64,000 bases of DNA from Leptofilum sp041748655 (GCA_041748655.1 JBGTCV010000055.1:1-64000); one strand, 5' to 3'; counted from the first letter of the stretch, positions 6,460 through 14,974 are shown. The notes: generated from the sequence alone by a model not told the origin. Numbers and translations: made by a program.

Positions 6460-7953
6460 ATGGACAATCTTGATTTTCACGAAAACGATAAGTTTCACGA
6501 CGAATGTGGCGTCTTTGGCGTCTATGCGCCGGGGCGCGAAGTAGCGCGGCTCACTTTTTTTGGCCTATATGCCCTCCAGCATCGCGGCCAGGAAAGCGCC
6601 GGTATTGCCAGCTGCGACGGCCGTTCCGCCTACAGCCACAAAGGGATGGGTCTCGTCTCGCAGGTGTTTAATGAGGAAAATTTACGGCCGTTGGCCGGGC
6701 ATATGGCCATTGGCCAGACCCGCTACTCCACCACGGGCGGTTCCCACCTGCGCAACGTACAGCCCTACCTCATCGAGACGATTTATGGCCCGCTGGGTGT
6801 AGCCCACAATGGCAACCTGACCAACGCGCTGCACCTGCGCCACCAGCTGCTCAAGCGAGGCGTGGGCCTCTCCTCCACAAGCGACAGCGAAGTGATTACC
6901 CAGATGCTCGCCGCCCCGGCCGAGGTGTGGAACCCGACCAACGGCAACGGCAAGGAAAACGATCGTTGGGTTGCTCGCCTGCGCGCCATGATGGGCGTGG
7001 CCGAAGGGGCGTACTCGCTCACCATTTTGACCCGTGAAGCAATCTATGCCGTGCGCGATCCGTTGGGATTACGGCCGTTATGCCTGGGGCAGTTGGGGGA
7101 TGGCGGCTACGTCGTCGCCAGCGAATCGTGCGCCCTGCACACCATCGGAGCTGTTTATCTGCGGGAAATTATGCCCGGCGAGATTTTGCGCCTGGACCAT
7201 GAAGGGATCACCTCCTTCACCGGCGTCAAATCGCAGCAGCGTGGCCTGTGCATCTTTGAATACGTCTACTTTGCCCGGCCCGACTCCGTTTTTGAGGGCC
7301 AGGTCATCCACGAGGTGCGCCAGCAGCTGGGCCGCATGTTGGCCCGCGAAGCCCCGGCCGACGCCGATGTGGTCGTTGGCGTGCCCGATTCGGCCACACC
7401 GGCCGCGATTGGCTTTAGTTTAGAGTCTGGGTTGGCCTTTACTGAAGGGCTGACGAAGAACCGGTATATCGGCCGTACCTTCATCCAGCCAGACGACCAG
7501 CTGCGCAAAGAAGGTGTGCGCATCAAATACAACCCGCTGGAGGCCAACCTGAGGGGCAAGCGCGTCGTCCTCATCGACGATTCGATTGTGCGCGGCAACA
7601 CCGCCGGGCCGCTGGTGCAGCTCATCCGCGAGGGTGGAGCCAAAGAGGTGCACGTGCGCGTCTCCTCGCCGCCGGTGCGCCACCCCTGCTTCATGGGCAT
7701 CGACATGGCCACCCGCAAAGACCTCATCGCCCACAAGCTGGACATCGAAGGCATCCGCCAGCGCATCGGCGCAGACAGCCTGGCCTACCTCAGCCACGAG
7801 GGCATGGTCGAGGCCGTCACCAAAGGGATCCGCCAGCAAACCGGCCACTGCACCGCCTGCTTCTCAGGGGACTACCCCATTGCCATCCCCGAGTGGCTTT
7901 TCGACGATGAACGGGATCAGGAGAAATTAATATTTGAAGATATGTGGGGGTGA
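6460..7953 (+). CDS. purF: amidophosphoribosyltransferase
   Basis: PurF catalyses the first committed step of purine synthesis, PRPP plus glutamine to phosphoribosylamine. The 497-residue protein begins with a 15-residue leader ahead of DECGVFGVY. The Cys at residue 16 would become the N-terminal nucleophile after leader cleavage. LYALQHRGQESAGIA and GHMAIGQTRYSTTG mark the Ntn glutaminase, and VVLIDDSIVRGNT is the PRPP-binding loop. Cysteines at GLCIFEY, HPCFMG and HCTACFSGDYP fit the [4Fe-4S] ligands of the Bacillus-type enzyme. A ribosome site (AGAGGAAAG) precedes the ATG. Confidence 0.96.
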   Translation: MDNLDFHENDKFHDECGVFGVYAPGREVARLTFFGLYALQHRGQESAGIASCDGRSAYSHKGMGLVSQVFNEENLRPLAGHMAIGQTRYSTTGGSHLRNVQPYLIETIYGPLGVAHNGNLTNALHLRHQLLKRGVGLSSTSDSEVITQMLAAPAEVWNPTNGNGKENDRWVARLRAMMGVAEGAYSLTILTREAIYAVRDPLGLRPLCLGQLGDGGYVVASESCALHTIGAVYLREIMPGEILRLDHEGITSFTGVKSQQRGLCIFEYVYFARPDSVFEGQVIHEVRQQLGRMLAREAPADADVVVGVPDSATPAAIGFSLESGLAFTEGLTKNRYIGRTFIQPDDQLRKEGVRIKYNPLEANLRGKRVVLIDDSIVRGNTAGPLVQLIREGGAKEVHVRVSSPPVRHPCFMGIDMATRKDLIAHKLDIEGIRQRIGADSLAYLSHEGMVEAVTKGIRQQTGHCTACFSGDYPIAIPEWLFDDERDQEKLIFEDMWG

Positions 7954-7954
7954 T

Positions 7955-7996
7955 GAATTGTGAATGGTAAATGGTTAATTGTAAATGGTTAATGGG
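7955..7996. repeat. GTGAATGGTAAATGG direct repeat
   Basis: Units GAATTGTGAATGGTAAATGG, TTAATTGTAAATGG and TTAATGG fill the gap between purF and purDM. No complementary arm is present, unlike the related element at 11.86 kb. Confidence 0.6.
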
Positions 7997-8004
7997 GGAG
8001 CGTG

Positions 8005-10296
8005 ATGAAAATTTTGATTGTTGGTAGTGGGGGCAGGGAACATGCGCTAACGTGGAAAATTGGTCAGTCATCGAGGGTGGGGCAGATTTTTGTGGCGCCG
8101 GGGAATGCGGGCACGGCCGTTTCTGCCCAAAACATCTCCATCCACGACAGCGACATCGACGAACTGCTCAACTTTGCCCAGGAAAACAGCATCGACCTGA
8201 CGGTGGTGGGACCTGAGGTGCCGCTGGCGTTGGGGATTACGGATGCGTTCCAGGCGGCGGGGCTGGCCATTTTTGGCCCCACGCAGGCGGCGGCGCAGCT
8301 GGAAGCGTCGAAAGCGTTTGCCAAGCAGTTTATGCACGAGCGGGGGATTCCCACGGCCGTTTCCCAAACATTCAATAATTTCGAGGCTGCGGTCGGGGCG
8401 CTTCGCGAAGCGTCCCTACGAGATGGCATCGTGGTCAAAGCCAGCGGCCTGGCGGCTGGCAAAGGCGTGGTGGTTTGCGACGACGTGGCCCAGGCGGAAG
8501 CGGCACTGCGCGAGATGCTGCTGGACGGTGCGTTTGGTGCGGCAGGCGCTGAAGTGGTCATTGAGGAGCGGCTGAGCGGGCCGGAACTGTCGCTGCTGGT
8601 GCTGACGGATGGGAAGACGGCCGTTCCCCTCAGCCCCGCCCGCGACCACAAACGGGCCTACGACCACGACCAGGGCCCCAACACCGGCGGCATGGGCGCG
8701 TTTGCTCCGCCGCCAGACGTGGACGACGCGCTGATTGCCCAGATCATGGACACCATCGTCCAGCCAACGATTGACGGCATGGCGGCGCGGGGCACGCCCT
8801 ACGTCGGCGTGCTGTACGCCGGGCTGATGCTCACGGCCGATGGGCCGAAGGTGATCGAGTTCAACTGCCGCTTTGGCGACCCGGAAACGCAGGTGGTGCT
8901 GCCCCTGCTGGAAAGCGATTTGGTTGAATTGATGCTGGCTTGCCTGAACGGCCGTCTCATCTCTGACATGGTCAAAATAAATCCCGGCGCCTGCTCCACC
9001 GTCGTGCTGGCCGCGCCGGGCTACCCGGCCAGTTACCCCAAAGGGTTGCCCATCACCGGGATGGATGCCCTGCCGGATGACGTGATGGTCTTCCACGCGG
9101 GTACGGCCCGAAAAGATGATCAGCTTGTCACCAGTGGCGGTCGGGTGCTGGCCGTCACGGCGCGGGGGGAGGATTTGGATACGGCCGTATCCCGCGCCTA
9201 CGCTGGCGTGGCCAAAATCCATTTTGAAGATGCCCATTACCGCACAGACATCGGTCGCCAGCACTCTGCCTACGCCGCAGCGGGGGTGGATTTAGGAGCT
9301 GGCAATCGAGCCACAACGTTGATGAAAACGGCCGTACACAGCACCTTTGGCCCCGAGGTGTTATCTGGGGTGGGCAGCTTTGGCGGCTTGTTTGACATCA
9401 GCGCAGCAAAAGAAATGGAACAGCCTGTCCTGGTCGCCTCCACCGATGGCGTAGGCACCAAAACAATGGTCGCTGCCGCCCTGAATCGCTGGGCCACGAT
9501 TGGCCACGACATCGTCAACCACTGCCTCAACGATATTTTGGTACAGGGGGCCAGGCCGCTCTTTTTCCTCGATTATGTGGCTTCGGCCAGGTTGAACCCG
9601 GAGCAGATTGCCACGGTGGTGGGCGGTATTGCCGCCGCTTGCCGGGCGGCGGGCTGCGCCCTGCTGGGTGGCGAAACGGCCGAAATGCCCGGCGTTTACC
9701 AAACCGGCGAGCTGGATTTGGTCGGTACGGTAGTGGGGCTGGTCGAGCGCAGCCAAATTATTGACGGCTCGCGCATCGGGGTGGGAGACGTGATTTTGGG
9801 GCTGCCCAGCAGCGGGCTGCACACCAACGGCTACTCGCTGGCGCGGCGGGCGCTGGCGGGGGTGGACTGGACGGCCGTTCAGCCCAGCCTCAACGACACC
9901 ATTGGCAATCTTCTGCTAACGCCCCATCGCAGCTATTTGGGCGAGGTGCGAGCGCTGCAAGCGGCTGGCATCGACATTCGCGGGCTGGCCCACATCACCG
10001 GCGGCGGGCTGATTGACAACCCGCCGCGCATCTTCCCGGCGGGGCTAGGCGCAAAGCTGTGGCGCGGCAGCTGGCCCGTGCCGCCCATCTTCGATCTCAT
10101 CCAGCAGCAGGGGCAAATCAGCGATGCTGAAATGGCGCACGTGTTCAACCTGGGGCTGGGGATGCTGGCGATGGTGCCCCGTGAGCAGGTGGAGTTGGCG
10201 GTTACGGCCGTTCCCCAGGCCCACATCGTCGGTGAAATCGCAGCTGGTGTTGATGGCGTCATATTTGAAGAATGGGACGCAGATAAACGCAGATAA
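8005..10296 (+). CDS. purD/purM: bifunctional GAR synthetase / AIR synthetase (PurD-PurM fusion)
   Basis: Residues 1 to about 425 are GAR synthetase, which joins glycine to phosphoribosylamine (KILIVGSGGREHALTWKI, GPEVPLALG, KASGLAAGKGVVV, EFNCRFGDPETQVVLPL). From about residue 430 follows a complete AIR synthetase (AYAAAGVDLGAGN, VASTDGVGTKTMVA, DIVNHCLNDILVQGA, LLGGETAEMPGVY, SSGLHTNGYSLAR, HITGGGLIDNPPR), which closes the imidazole ring of FGAM. I use the ATG at 8005, after GGGGGAGCG, rather than the GTG at 8002. The C-terminal DADKRR and stop come from the repeat at 10275. With purN next, the order equals that of the animal trifunctional GART protein. Both enzyme parts look intact. Confidence 0.95.
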   Translation: MKILIVGSGGREHALTWKIGQSSRVGQIFVAPGNAGTAVSAQNISIHDSDIDELLNFAQENSIDLTVVGPEVPLALGITDAFQAAGLAIFGPTQAAAQLEASKAFAKQFMHERGIPTAVSQTFNNFEAAVGALREASLRDGIVVKASGLAAGKGVVVCDDVAQAEAALREMLLDGAFGAAGAEVVIEERLSGPELSLLVLTDGKTAVPLSPARDHKRAYDHDQGPNTGGMGAFAPPPDVDDALIAQIMDTIVQPTIDGMAARGTPYVGVLYAGLMLTADGPKVIEFNCRFGDPETQVVLPLLESDLVELMLACLNGRLISDMVKINPGACSTVVLAAPGYPASYPKGLPITGMDALPDDVMVFHAGTARKDDQLVTSGGRVLAVTARGEDLDTAVSRAYAGVAKIHFEDAHYRTDIGRQHSAYAAAGVDLGAGNRATTLMKTAVHSTFGPEVLSGVGSFGGLFDISAAKEMEQPVLVASTDGVGTKTMVAAALNRWATIGHDIVNHCLNDILVQGARPLFFLDYVASARLNPEQIATVVGGIAAACRAAGCALLGGETAEMPGVYQTGELDLVGTVVGLVERSQIIDGSRIGVGDVILGLPSSGLHTNGYSLARRALAGVDWTAVQPSLNDTIGNLLLTPHRSYLGEVRALQAAGIDIRGLAHITGGGLIDNPPRIFPAGLGAKLWRGSWPVPPIFDLIQQQGQISDAEMAHVFNLGLGMLAMVPREQVELAVTAVPQAHIVGEIAAGVDGVIFEEWDADKRR

Positions 10297-10360
10297 ACGC
10301 AGATTTTTCTTTGTTCTCTGTGCATCTCTGTGGTTCCTCTGTGCAACTCTGTGTTCCTAA
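10275..10360. repeat. hairpin-like repeat of the ACGCAGATAAACGCAG family
   Basis: ACGCAGATAAACGCAGATAA plus ACGCAGATTTTTC on the left; CTCTGTGCATCTCTGTGG and CTCTGTGCAACTCTGTG on the right. The arms are only partly complementary. It encodes the tail and stop of purDM and ends just ahead of purN. Confidence 0.7.
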
Positions 10361-10376
10361 TCTTGGAGAAACTTGA

Positions 10377-10982
10377 ATGGAACTTCCCCGGTTAGTGATT
10401 TTAATTTCTGGGTCGGGCAGTAATTTGCAGGCGATTTTGGATGCGGTGGAAGAGGGGACGATACCAGCCGTTCCAAGCCTCGTCGTCTCTAACCGCAAGG
10501 ATGCTTATGGACTGGTTCGCGCCGGGCAGGCAGGCGTGCCCACGGCGTACTTCCCCTTCAAACCGTACCGGGAGGCGGGCAAGTCGCGTGAGGAATATGA
10601 TGCGGATTTGGCGGGGGTGATACGGCCGTATCACCCCGATCTCATTATTTTGGCAGGCTGGATGCACATCCTCAGCGCCGCGTTTCTGGATCATTTTCCT
10701 AACCGCGTCATCAACCTGCATCCGGCGCTGCCGGGGCAGTTTGCCGGTACCCACGCCATCCAACGCGCCTATGAAGCATACCAGCGAGGCGAAATCAGCC
10801 ACACTGGCTGCATGGTCCACCTTACCATTCCAGAGGTAGATGCAGGCCCCGTGATTACCCAGGCAGCCGTACCCATCCTGCCCACAGACAGCCTGGCCGA
10901 TCTGGAAACCCGAATGCACCAGGCGGAACATCGCCTGCTGGTGCAGGCCATTGGCCATCGCTTAAAAAATCAAACAACCTAA
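10377..10982 (+). CDS. purN: phosphoribosylglycinamide formyltransferase
   Basis: PurN formylates GAR with 10-formyl-tetrahydrofolate. The 201-residue protein has ISGSGSNLQAILDA for the phosphate loop, LAGWMHILS, and the catalytic Asn-His pair in VINLHPALPG. Asp lies in EVDAGPVI near residue 145. The start follows TTGGAGAAACTTG, a clear ribosome site. It is the last gene of the purine block; purB and purH are not in the window, so the pathway must be completed elsewhere. Confidence 0.95.
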   Translation: MELPRLVILISGSGSNLQAILDAVEEGTIPAVPSLVVSNRKDAYGLVRAGQAGVPTAYFPFKPYREAGKSREEYDADLAGVIRPYHPDLIILAGWMHILSAAFLDHFPNRVINLHPALPGQFAGTHAIQRAYEAYQRGEISHTGCMVHLTIPEVDAGPVITQAAVPILPTDSLADLETRMHQAEHRLLVQAIGHRLKNQTT

Positions 10983-11109
10983 CCTTTCCCTTTATGACTG
11001 TGCTATACTTATCGTTCAATGCGCTGTAAAAAGTTGTGCAACCCTATGCCAAAACAGCGTCACTCTAAAATCGTAAAACGTAAATTTCATTCATTGTTGG
11101 AGAGTACCT
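10983..11109. promoter_or_regulatory. probable yebC promoter region
   Basis: A TATACT hexamer at 11004-11009 is a good -10 box for a transcript starting about 11016; no convincing -35 box is visible at the right distance. A GGAGAG ribosome site precedes the yebC ATG. Confidence 0.4.
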
Positions 11110-11859
11110 ATGTCTGGACATTCCAAGTGGTCCACAATCAAACATAAAAAGGCAGCTACGGATAAAAAGCGCGGCAAGATTTTTACCCAGCTGACCAAAG
11201 AATTAACCATTGCCGCCCGTGAAGGCGGCGGGAGCGATCCCGCTTTCAATACCCGGCTGGCATTGGCCATCGACAAAGCCAAAGCCAACAACATGCCCAA
11301 AGACAACATCGAGCGAGCCGTCAAGCGGGGCACTGGCGAACTGGAAGGGGCAGAGCTGTTCGAGCTGATGTACGAAGCGTACGCTCCCAACGGCGTTGGC
11401 CTGCTGGTGGAAGTGGTCACCGACAACAAAAACCGCGCCGTGGCCGATTTGCGCCACGCCCTGAGTAAAAATGGGGGCAACATGGCCGAGGGCGGCGCGG
11501 TGGCCTGGCAGTTTACCCGCAAAGGGTACATTGCTGTGGGCGGCAAGGTGGATCAGGATGAGCTGTTCCTGGTGGCCGCCGAGGCTGGCGCCGACGATGT
11601 TCAGTTTGGCGAGGTGGCTGAAGTGTATACCGAGCTGGAAAATTTCCAGGCGGTGCGCGAGGCTATCAAGGAAGCGGGCATGACGGTTGAGGAAGCCAGC
11701 ATGGTGTATGAACCCAATAACGCCATTGAACTGACCGAAGCGGAAGCGCTCCAGGTGATGCGGATCATTGAGGTCATTGAAGATCTGGATGATGTGCAAA
11801 ACGTTTACTCCACGCTGGAAATTAGCGACGAAGCAATCGCTGCGATGGAAGCAGCCTAA
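11110..11859 (+). CDS. yebC: YebC/PmpR family protein
   Basis: A 249-residue cytoplasmic protein with the unmistakable start MSGHSKWSTIKHKKAATDKKRG, followed by KIFTQLTKELTIAAREGG, NMPKDNIERAVKRGTGE and YEAYAPNGVGLLVEVVTDNKNR. Members have been described as DNA-binding regulators, and more recent work links the family to relief of ribosome stalling. Here it precedes ruvC and ruvA, its classic neighbours. Length is normal. Confidence 0.95.
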   Translation: MSGHSKWSTIKHKKAATDKKRGKIFTQLTKELTIAAREGGGSDPAFNTRLALAIDKAKANNMPKDNIERAVKRGTGELEGAELFELMYEAYAPNGVGLLVEVVTDNKNRAVADLRHALSKNGGNMAEGGAVAWQFTRKGYIAVGGKVDQDELFLVAAEAGADDVQFGEVAEVYTELENFQAVREAIKEAGMTVEEASMVYEPNNAIELTEAEALQVMRIIEVIEDLDDVQNVYSTLEISDEAIAAMEAA

Positions 11860-11860
11860 G

Positions 11861-11915
11861 TAATTGTGAATTGTGAATGGTTAACGGCCGTTCATAATTC
11901 ACAATTCACAATTCT
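11861..11915. repeat. GTGAATTGTGAAT palindrome with ACGGCCGT at its centre
   Basis: AATTGTGAATTGTGAATGG, then TTAACGGCCGTTCATAATTC, then ACAATTCACAATTC. Left and right arms are complementary, and the loop is the octamer ACGGCCGT. It lies between yebC and ruvC. Confidence 0.85.
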
Positions 11916-11917
11916 TC

Positions 11918-12406
11918 ATGCGCATTTTGGGCTTGGACCCCGGCACAGCGACGACCGGGTACGGCATTGTGGATGTGGCGGATGGGGAATTTACGGCCGT
12001 TACCTACGGCGTCATCAAAACCCCAGCCAGTATGGCCATGCCCCAGCGCCTGCAAATTATCCAGCAGGAACTCCAACAGCTTTTAGACGAATACAAACCG
12101 GACAGCGTGGGCATTGAAGAGGTCTTTTTTGGCCGCAATGTAACTACAGCGATTACGGTGGGGCAGGCGCGTGGCGTGCTGCTGCTGACGCTGGCCAACG
12201 CCGGGCTGCCCATCGGCGAATACTCCCCGCCCAAAATCAAGGATGCGGTCACCGGCTACGGCAAGGCAGACAAAGCCCAGGTACAAATGATGGTGCAAAA
12301 TTTGCTCGACCTGGAAGAAACACCCCGCCCCGATGATGCCGCCGACGGCCTAGCAGTGGCGATTACCCATTACCATTACCAACGGTTTGAATCACTCTAT
12401 GATTAA
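11918..12406 (+). CDS. ruvC: Holliday junction resolvase RuvC
   Basis: RuvC cuts Holliday junctions symmetrically during recombination and repair. The 162-residue protein opens with MRILGLDPGTATTGYG, which holds the first catalytic Asp at residue 7. The second acidic residue is in VGIEEVFFGRNVTTA near 68, and the C-terminal pair is in PDDAADGLAVAITH. The ATG follows the palindrome by two bases and no ribosome site is evident, so initiation may depend on upstream translation or a leaderless transcript. It is followed by ruvA. Confidence 0.95.
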   Translation: MRILGLDPGTATTGYGIVDVADGEFTAVTYGVIKTPASMAMPQRLQIIQQELQQLLDEYKPDSVGIEEVFFGRNVTTAITVGQARGVLLLTLANAGLPIGEYSPPKIKDAVTGYGKADKAQVQMMVQNLLDLEETPRPDDAADGLAVAITHYHYQRFESLYD

Positions 12407-12413
12407 CTGAGTT

Positions 12414-12462
12414 AGCAATTGAGTAATTGGGTAATTGCCCAATTACCCAATTACCCAATTAC
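12414..12462. repeat. hairpin repeat of the GTAATTGAG family
   Basis: CAATTGAGTAATTGGGTAATTG then CCCAATTACCCAATTACCC, between ruvC and ruvA. A TTG inside it (12435) opens the ruvA frame earlier, but the translated repeat is not part of RuvA. Confidence 0.8.
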
Positions 12463-12467
12463 TTCTT

Positions 12468-13049
12468 ATGATAGCTTCTCTGAGTGGAACCATTCTAAAA
12501 ATTGAAGCCAGCAGCCTGGTGATCGGCGTGGGTGGCGTCGGTATTCGCGTTTTTGTGCCGCGTACGGTCCTGGAGGATGTGGGCGGCGTGGGGCGCTCGA
12601 TCAAGCTGCACACCCACTTTATTGTGCGTGAGCAGGAGCTGTCGCTGTACGGCTTTGAGACGGAAGAGGATTTGCAGCTGTTTGAGGTGCTGCTGGGGGT
12701 AAACGGGGTTGGCCCTAAGGTGGCGCTTTCCATTTTGGCCACGCTCAGCCCGGAGCTGCTAAAAAGTGCCATTATGCGGGAAGAAACGGCCGTTCTCCAG
12801 CGCGTCCCCGGTATTGGCAAAAAAACGGCCGAACGCATCATGTTCCAGCTGCGCGACAAGCTCGATTTGACTCAGGTGAGTACGGCCGTACCGTTTGTCA
12901 GTGATGTGGATGCCGATGTCATCGACTTCCTCACCGGACTGGGGTTCAGCATCGTCGAAGCCCAATCCGCCCTGCAAAACATCCCCCGCGAGGTCAAATC
13001 CTTCGACAAGCGCGTCCAAATGGCATTGCAACATCTTGACCAAGGATAA
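12468..13049 (+). CDS. ruvA: Holliday junction branch migration protein RuvA
   Basis: RuvA binds four-way junctions and recruits the RuvB motor. The start is set at the ATG giving MIASLSGTILKIEASSLVI, the normal RuvA N-terminus; upstream codons are repeat sequence. An OB-fold domain (to about residue 62) is followed by helix-hairpin-helix motifs (LLGVNGVGPKVALSIL and LQRVPGIGKKTAERIM) and the C-terminal RuvB-binding domain (VIDFLTGLGFSIVEAQSAL). No ruvB follows; its usual place is taken by a toxin-antitoxin pair. Confidence 0.95.
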   Translation: MIASLSGTILKIEASSLVIGVGGVGIRVFVPRTVLEDVGGVGRSIKLHTHFIVREQELSLYGFETEEDLQLFEVLLGVNGVGPKVALSILATLSPELLKSAIMREETAVLQRVPGIGKKTAERIMFQLRDKLDLTQVSTAVPFVSDVDADVIDFLTGLGFSIVEAQSALQNIPREVKSFDKRVQMALQHLDQG

Positions 13050-13057
13050 AATCAGCT

Positions 13058-13351
13058 ATGGATGTTGTATACTATTTCCTAGGCGCTGCCTTTGAGTGGG
13101 ATATCCAGAAAGCGCAAACGAATCTGGAAAGACACAATGTCTCTTTTGAAGAAGCGGCAGAAGTATTTTTCGATCCATTCTATCAATTTGGCGATGCATC
13201 ACGGGGGGATGAACAGCGAGAATTCATACTTGATTACTCGTTGTCACAACGGATTTTGTTAGTCGTATATGTAGAGCGGAGTGATCTGACTCGAATCATT
13301 TCAGCCCGTCCGGCTACACGTCAGGAAAGAAAACAGTATGAACGAGCTTAA
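13058..13351 (+). CDS. brnT: BrnT family toxin
   Basis: A 97-residue protein with the BrnT pattern: FEWDIQKAQTNLERHNVSFEEAAEVFFDP, a GDASRGDEQRE segment near the middle, and ILLVVYVER...RIISARPATRQERKQYE at the end. BrnT toxins are RelE-fold RNases held in check by BrnA. The frame overlaps the antitoxin gene by 14 bases, the arrangement expected for such a pair. The first residues (MDVVYYFLGAA) are unusual, and the true start could be slightly internal. The gene has lower GC than its neighbours and no ACGGCCGT, as often seen in horizontally moved modules. Confidence 0.87.
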   Translation: MDVVYYFLGAAFEWDIQKAQTNLERHNVSFEEAAEVFFDPFYQFGDASRGDEQREFILDYSLSQRILLVVYVERSDLTRIISARPATRQERKQYERA

Positions 13352-13631
13352 CGAAGAATTTGAGTTGAATTTTAAGCCTAGGAAATCGGAATCGGTAAAT
13401 CTTTCAATTCCATCCGAGATAGTTGATTCCCTCAAACGCATTGCCGCGCAAAAAGATATGAGTGAGGAGGCATTGCTAAAATTCTACATAGGCCAAGGCT
13501 TGCGGCAGGATTTAGCCAAGCTTCACTCTGAACGGGTTCTGGAAACAACAGCCCAAGTGCTTTCAAAGCATATTCAATCGAAAGAAGAAATTTCGACCAT
13601 CCTGAATGAAATTCGGGCGGCGGCCAGTTGA
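13338..13631 (+). CDS. brnA: BrnA-like antitoxin
   Basis: A 97-residue protein beginning MNELNEEFELNFKPRKSES, followed by a ribbon-helix-helix-like segment VNLSIPSEIVDSLKRIAAQKDMSEEALLKFYIGQGLRQDLA. The MNELN start inside the brnT end, and the SIPSEIVDSLKRIA...LLKFYIGQGLR pattern, are typical of antitoxins paired with BrnT. It should bind BrnT and repress the shared promoter. The C-terminal 30 residues are a predicted helix (HSERVLETTAQVLSKHI). The assignment rests mainly on the pairing and the RHH-like motif. Confidence 0.8.
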   Translation: MNELNEEFELNFKPRKSESVNLSIPSEIVDSLKRIAAQKDMSEEALLKFYIGQGLRQDLAKLHSERVLETTAQVLSKHIQSKEEISTILNEIRAAAS

Positions 13632-13641
13632 TTTTAATTGT

Positions 13642-14058
13642 ATGAGCACTGTTTTAGAAAGAGAGATTTGGGATTTTTTGCACCGGCACATTCAGAGCAT
13701 TTTTAGCAAGGATGTGGCCACCTATAAAGCCACAACGGCCGAAGATTTATCGCTGTACGAATGGTTTGTCACACCGCACCGGCAGGATGGGCTGGACTTT
13801 CATCTTTTCATGATTGATCACAGTTGGGCGGGTACAGACACCGATTTTCGCTACGATTTGTGGGAGCCGCGGGTGCAGATTTACGGGGAAGGGGAAAGGG
13901 TGGTTACGGCCGTTGTCTGCTACACCTTCATGCTGTCCATTGCCACCGACGCGGGCATCAAACACCGCAGCCACAACGAGAGCCGCGTCCTGATCAAGGA
14001 CGCCAACGGCTGGCAGGTGGTCCACGTTCATAAATCCCCGGTTGACAATAATCAGTAG
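13642..14058 (+). CDS. NTF2-like (SnoaL/DUF4440-type) protein
   Basis: A 138-residue protein from the ATG giving MSTVLEREIWDFLHRHIQSIF; upstream codons belong to the brnA gene. The pattern of an N-terminal helix pair, TYKATTAEDLSLYEWFVTPH, then beta strands ending in VVTAVVCYTFMLSI and SRVLIKDANGWQVVHVHKSP, is that of cone-shaped NTF2-like domains, especially the calcium/calmodulin kinase association type. These domains act as small enzymes or oligomerisation modules; no specific reaction can be read from the sequence. Its stop lies at the edge of a hairpin repeat. Confidence 0.72.
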   Translation: MSTVLEREIWDFLHRHIQSIFSKDVATYKATTAEDLSLYEWFVTPHRQDGLDFHLFMIDHSWAGTDTDFRYDLWEPRVQIYGEGERVVTAVVCYTFMLSIATDAGIKHRSHNESRVLIKDANGWQVVHVHKSPVDNNQ

Positions 14059-14164
14059 GTTGGTAATCAGTAGGTCGGTAATCAGTAGGTCAGTAATCAG
14101 TCAAGGCCATGCTCAACTGATTACTGAATACTGATTACTGAATACTGATTACTGATTACTGAAC
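14050..14164. repeat. hairpin repeat of the GTAATCAGTAGGTC family
   Basis: Three to four units of CAGTAGGTCGGTAAT type on the left, GATTACTGAATACTGATTAC units on the right. It separates the convergent NTF2-like gene and ABC permease and supplies the permease stop codon. Confidence 0.85.
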
Positions 14165-14974
14165 ATGTGCCCTTTGCCAGGGCCAGGCGCCTACCGTCAG
14201 ATCGCGCCGTTGAAAGAAGAACAGCGTCAGGGCAAAAGAGACCAGCCCGATTCCCAACAAGACCAACATATCGCCACTTTGTTGACCCTGAATAACGGCC
14301 GTTCCCGACGCATCCAGATAGGTAAACAGGAAAAATGGCTCAAACGGCTCCAGCGCGGTGGTAGAATTGGCCAGATTGCTGCCAAAGTAGCTGATAATCA
14401 GGATAGCGGCGGCAATCATCGACGCCGTGCGACGATTGGCACAGAAGGCAGCCAGGAACATGCTTATCATCCCAAATGCAAAGACCAGCAGCCAGGCGGA
14501 GAGTACGGCCGTAAACAAATCTATCCCCATCATGTCCGTTTCAATCTGGCTCTCAATGGATCGAAAGACCACCAGGGAAACCACCGAGACGACTAAAAAC
14601 ATGATGAAGGATGAAATCGCGAAGGCAATCGCCTTGGCCGTCACAATTTGCCAGCGCGGCAGGGGCAGGGTGACGATCATCTCTAAACGGCCGTCTTCCT
14701 CCTCCCCAGCCAGCGTGACCGTGCCGTTGATGATGCCATAAACGGCCGCAATCAAGGGCATAAAAATGATAAGGATAGAGCCAACCCAATCCGGAAAGGT
14801 GCCCAAACTCATCCCCATCGCCTGATAAATCTCCAGGTCAGCCAGCCCCGCCATTTCCTCCGCCACAGACGGGTAGATGGCAATGTAGACCAGCGGGAAG
14901 AAACATAAGCCCAGGCTCCAGCCGATAATTCCGTTGCGCCGAAACAGCAGCTCTTGCCACAATAACCTAAACAT
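14156..14974 (-). CDS. ABC-2 type transporter permease
   Basis: A 272-residue membrane protein with about six hydrophobic segments, forming the membrane part of an exporter with the ATPase encoded just upstream. Visible features: an N-terminal cytoplasmic start MFRLLWQELLFRRNGIIGWSLG, a large loop with ADLEIYQAMGMSLG, then GIINGTVTLAGEEEDGRLEMIVTLPLPRWQIV, typical of ABC-2 permeases. The start is taken at the ATG at 14974, preceded by a GGAGG site that is inside the end of the ATPase gene. The two genes overlap by eight bases. The substrate is unknown. Confidence 0.9.
   Translation of the reverse strand: MFRLLWQELLFRRNGIIGWSLGLCFFPLVYIAIYPSVAEEMAGLADLEIYQAMGMSLGTFPDWVGSILIIFMPLIAAVYGIINGTVTLAGEEEDGRLEMIVTLPLPRWQIVTAKAIAFAISSFIMFLVVSVVSLVVFRSIESQIETDMMGIDLFTAVLSAWLLVFAFGMISMFLAAFCANRRTASMIAAAILIISYFGSNLANSTTALEPFEPFFLFTYLDASGTAVIQGQQSGDMLVLLGIGLVSFALTLFFFQRRDLTVGAWPWQRAHVQ

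Noticed and set aside
8002..8004. GTG start of the purD-purM gene
   Set aside because: The ATG three bases later gives the standard MKILIVGSGG start and a better-spaced ribosome site.
8398..8424. GCGCTTCGCGAAGCGTCCC palindrome in purD as a further inserted repeat
   Set aside because: It looks like a repeat unit, but it codes for ordinary PurD sequence (ALREASLRD) of about normal length, so an insertion cannot be supported.
12435..12467. Earlier TTG start for ruvA giving MPNYPITQLLL
   Set aside because: These codons are the GTAATTG repeat; the RuvA N-terminus clearly begins at MIASLSGTIL.
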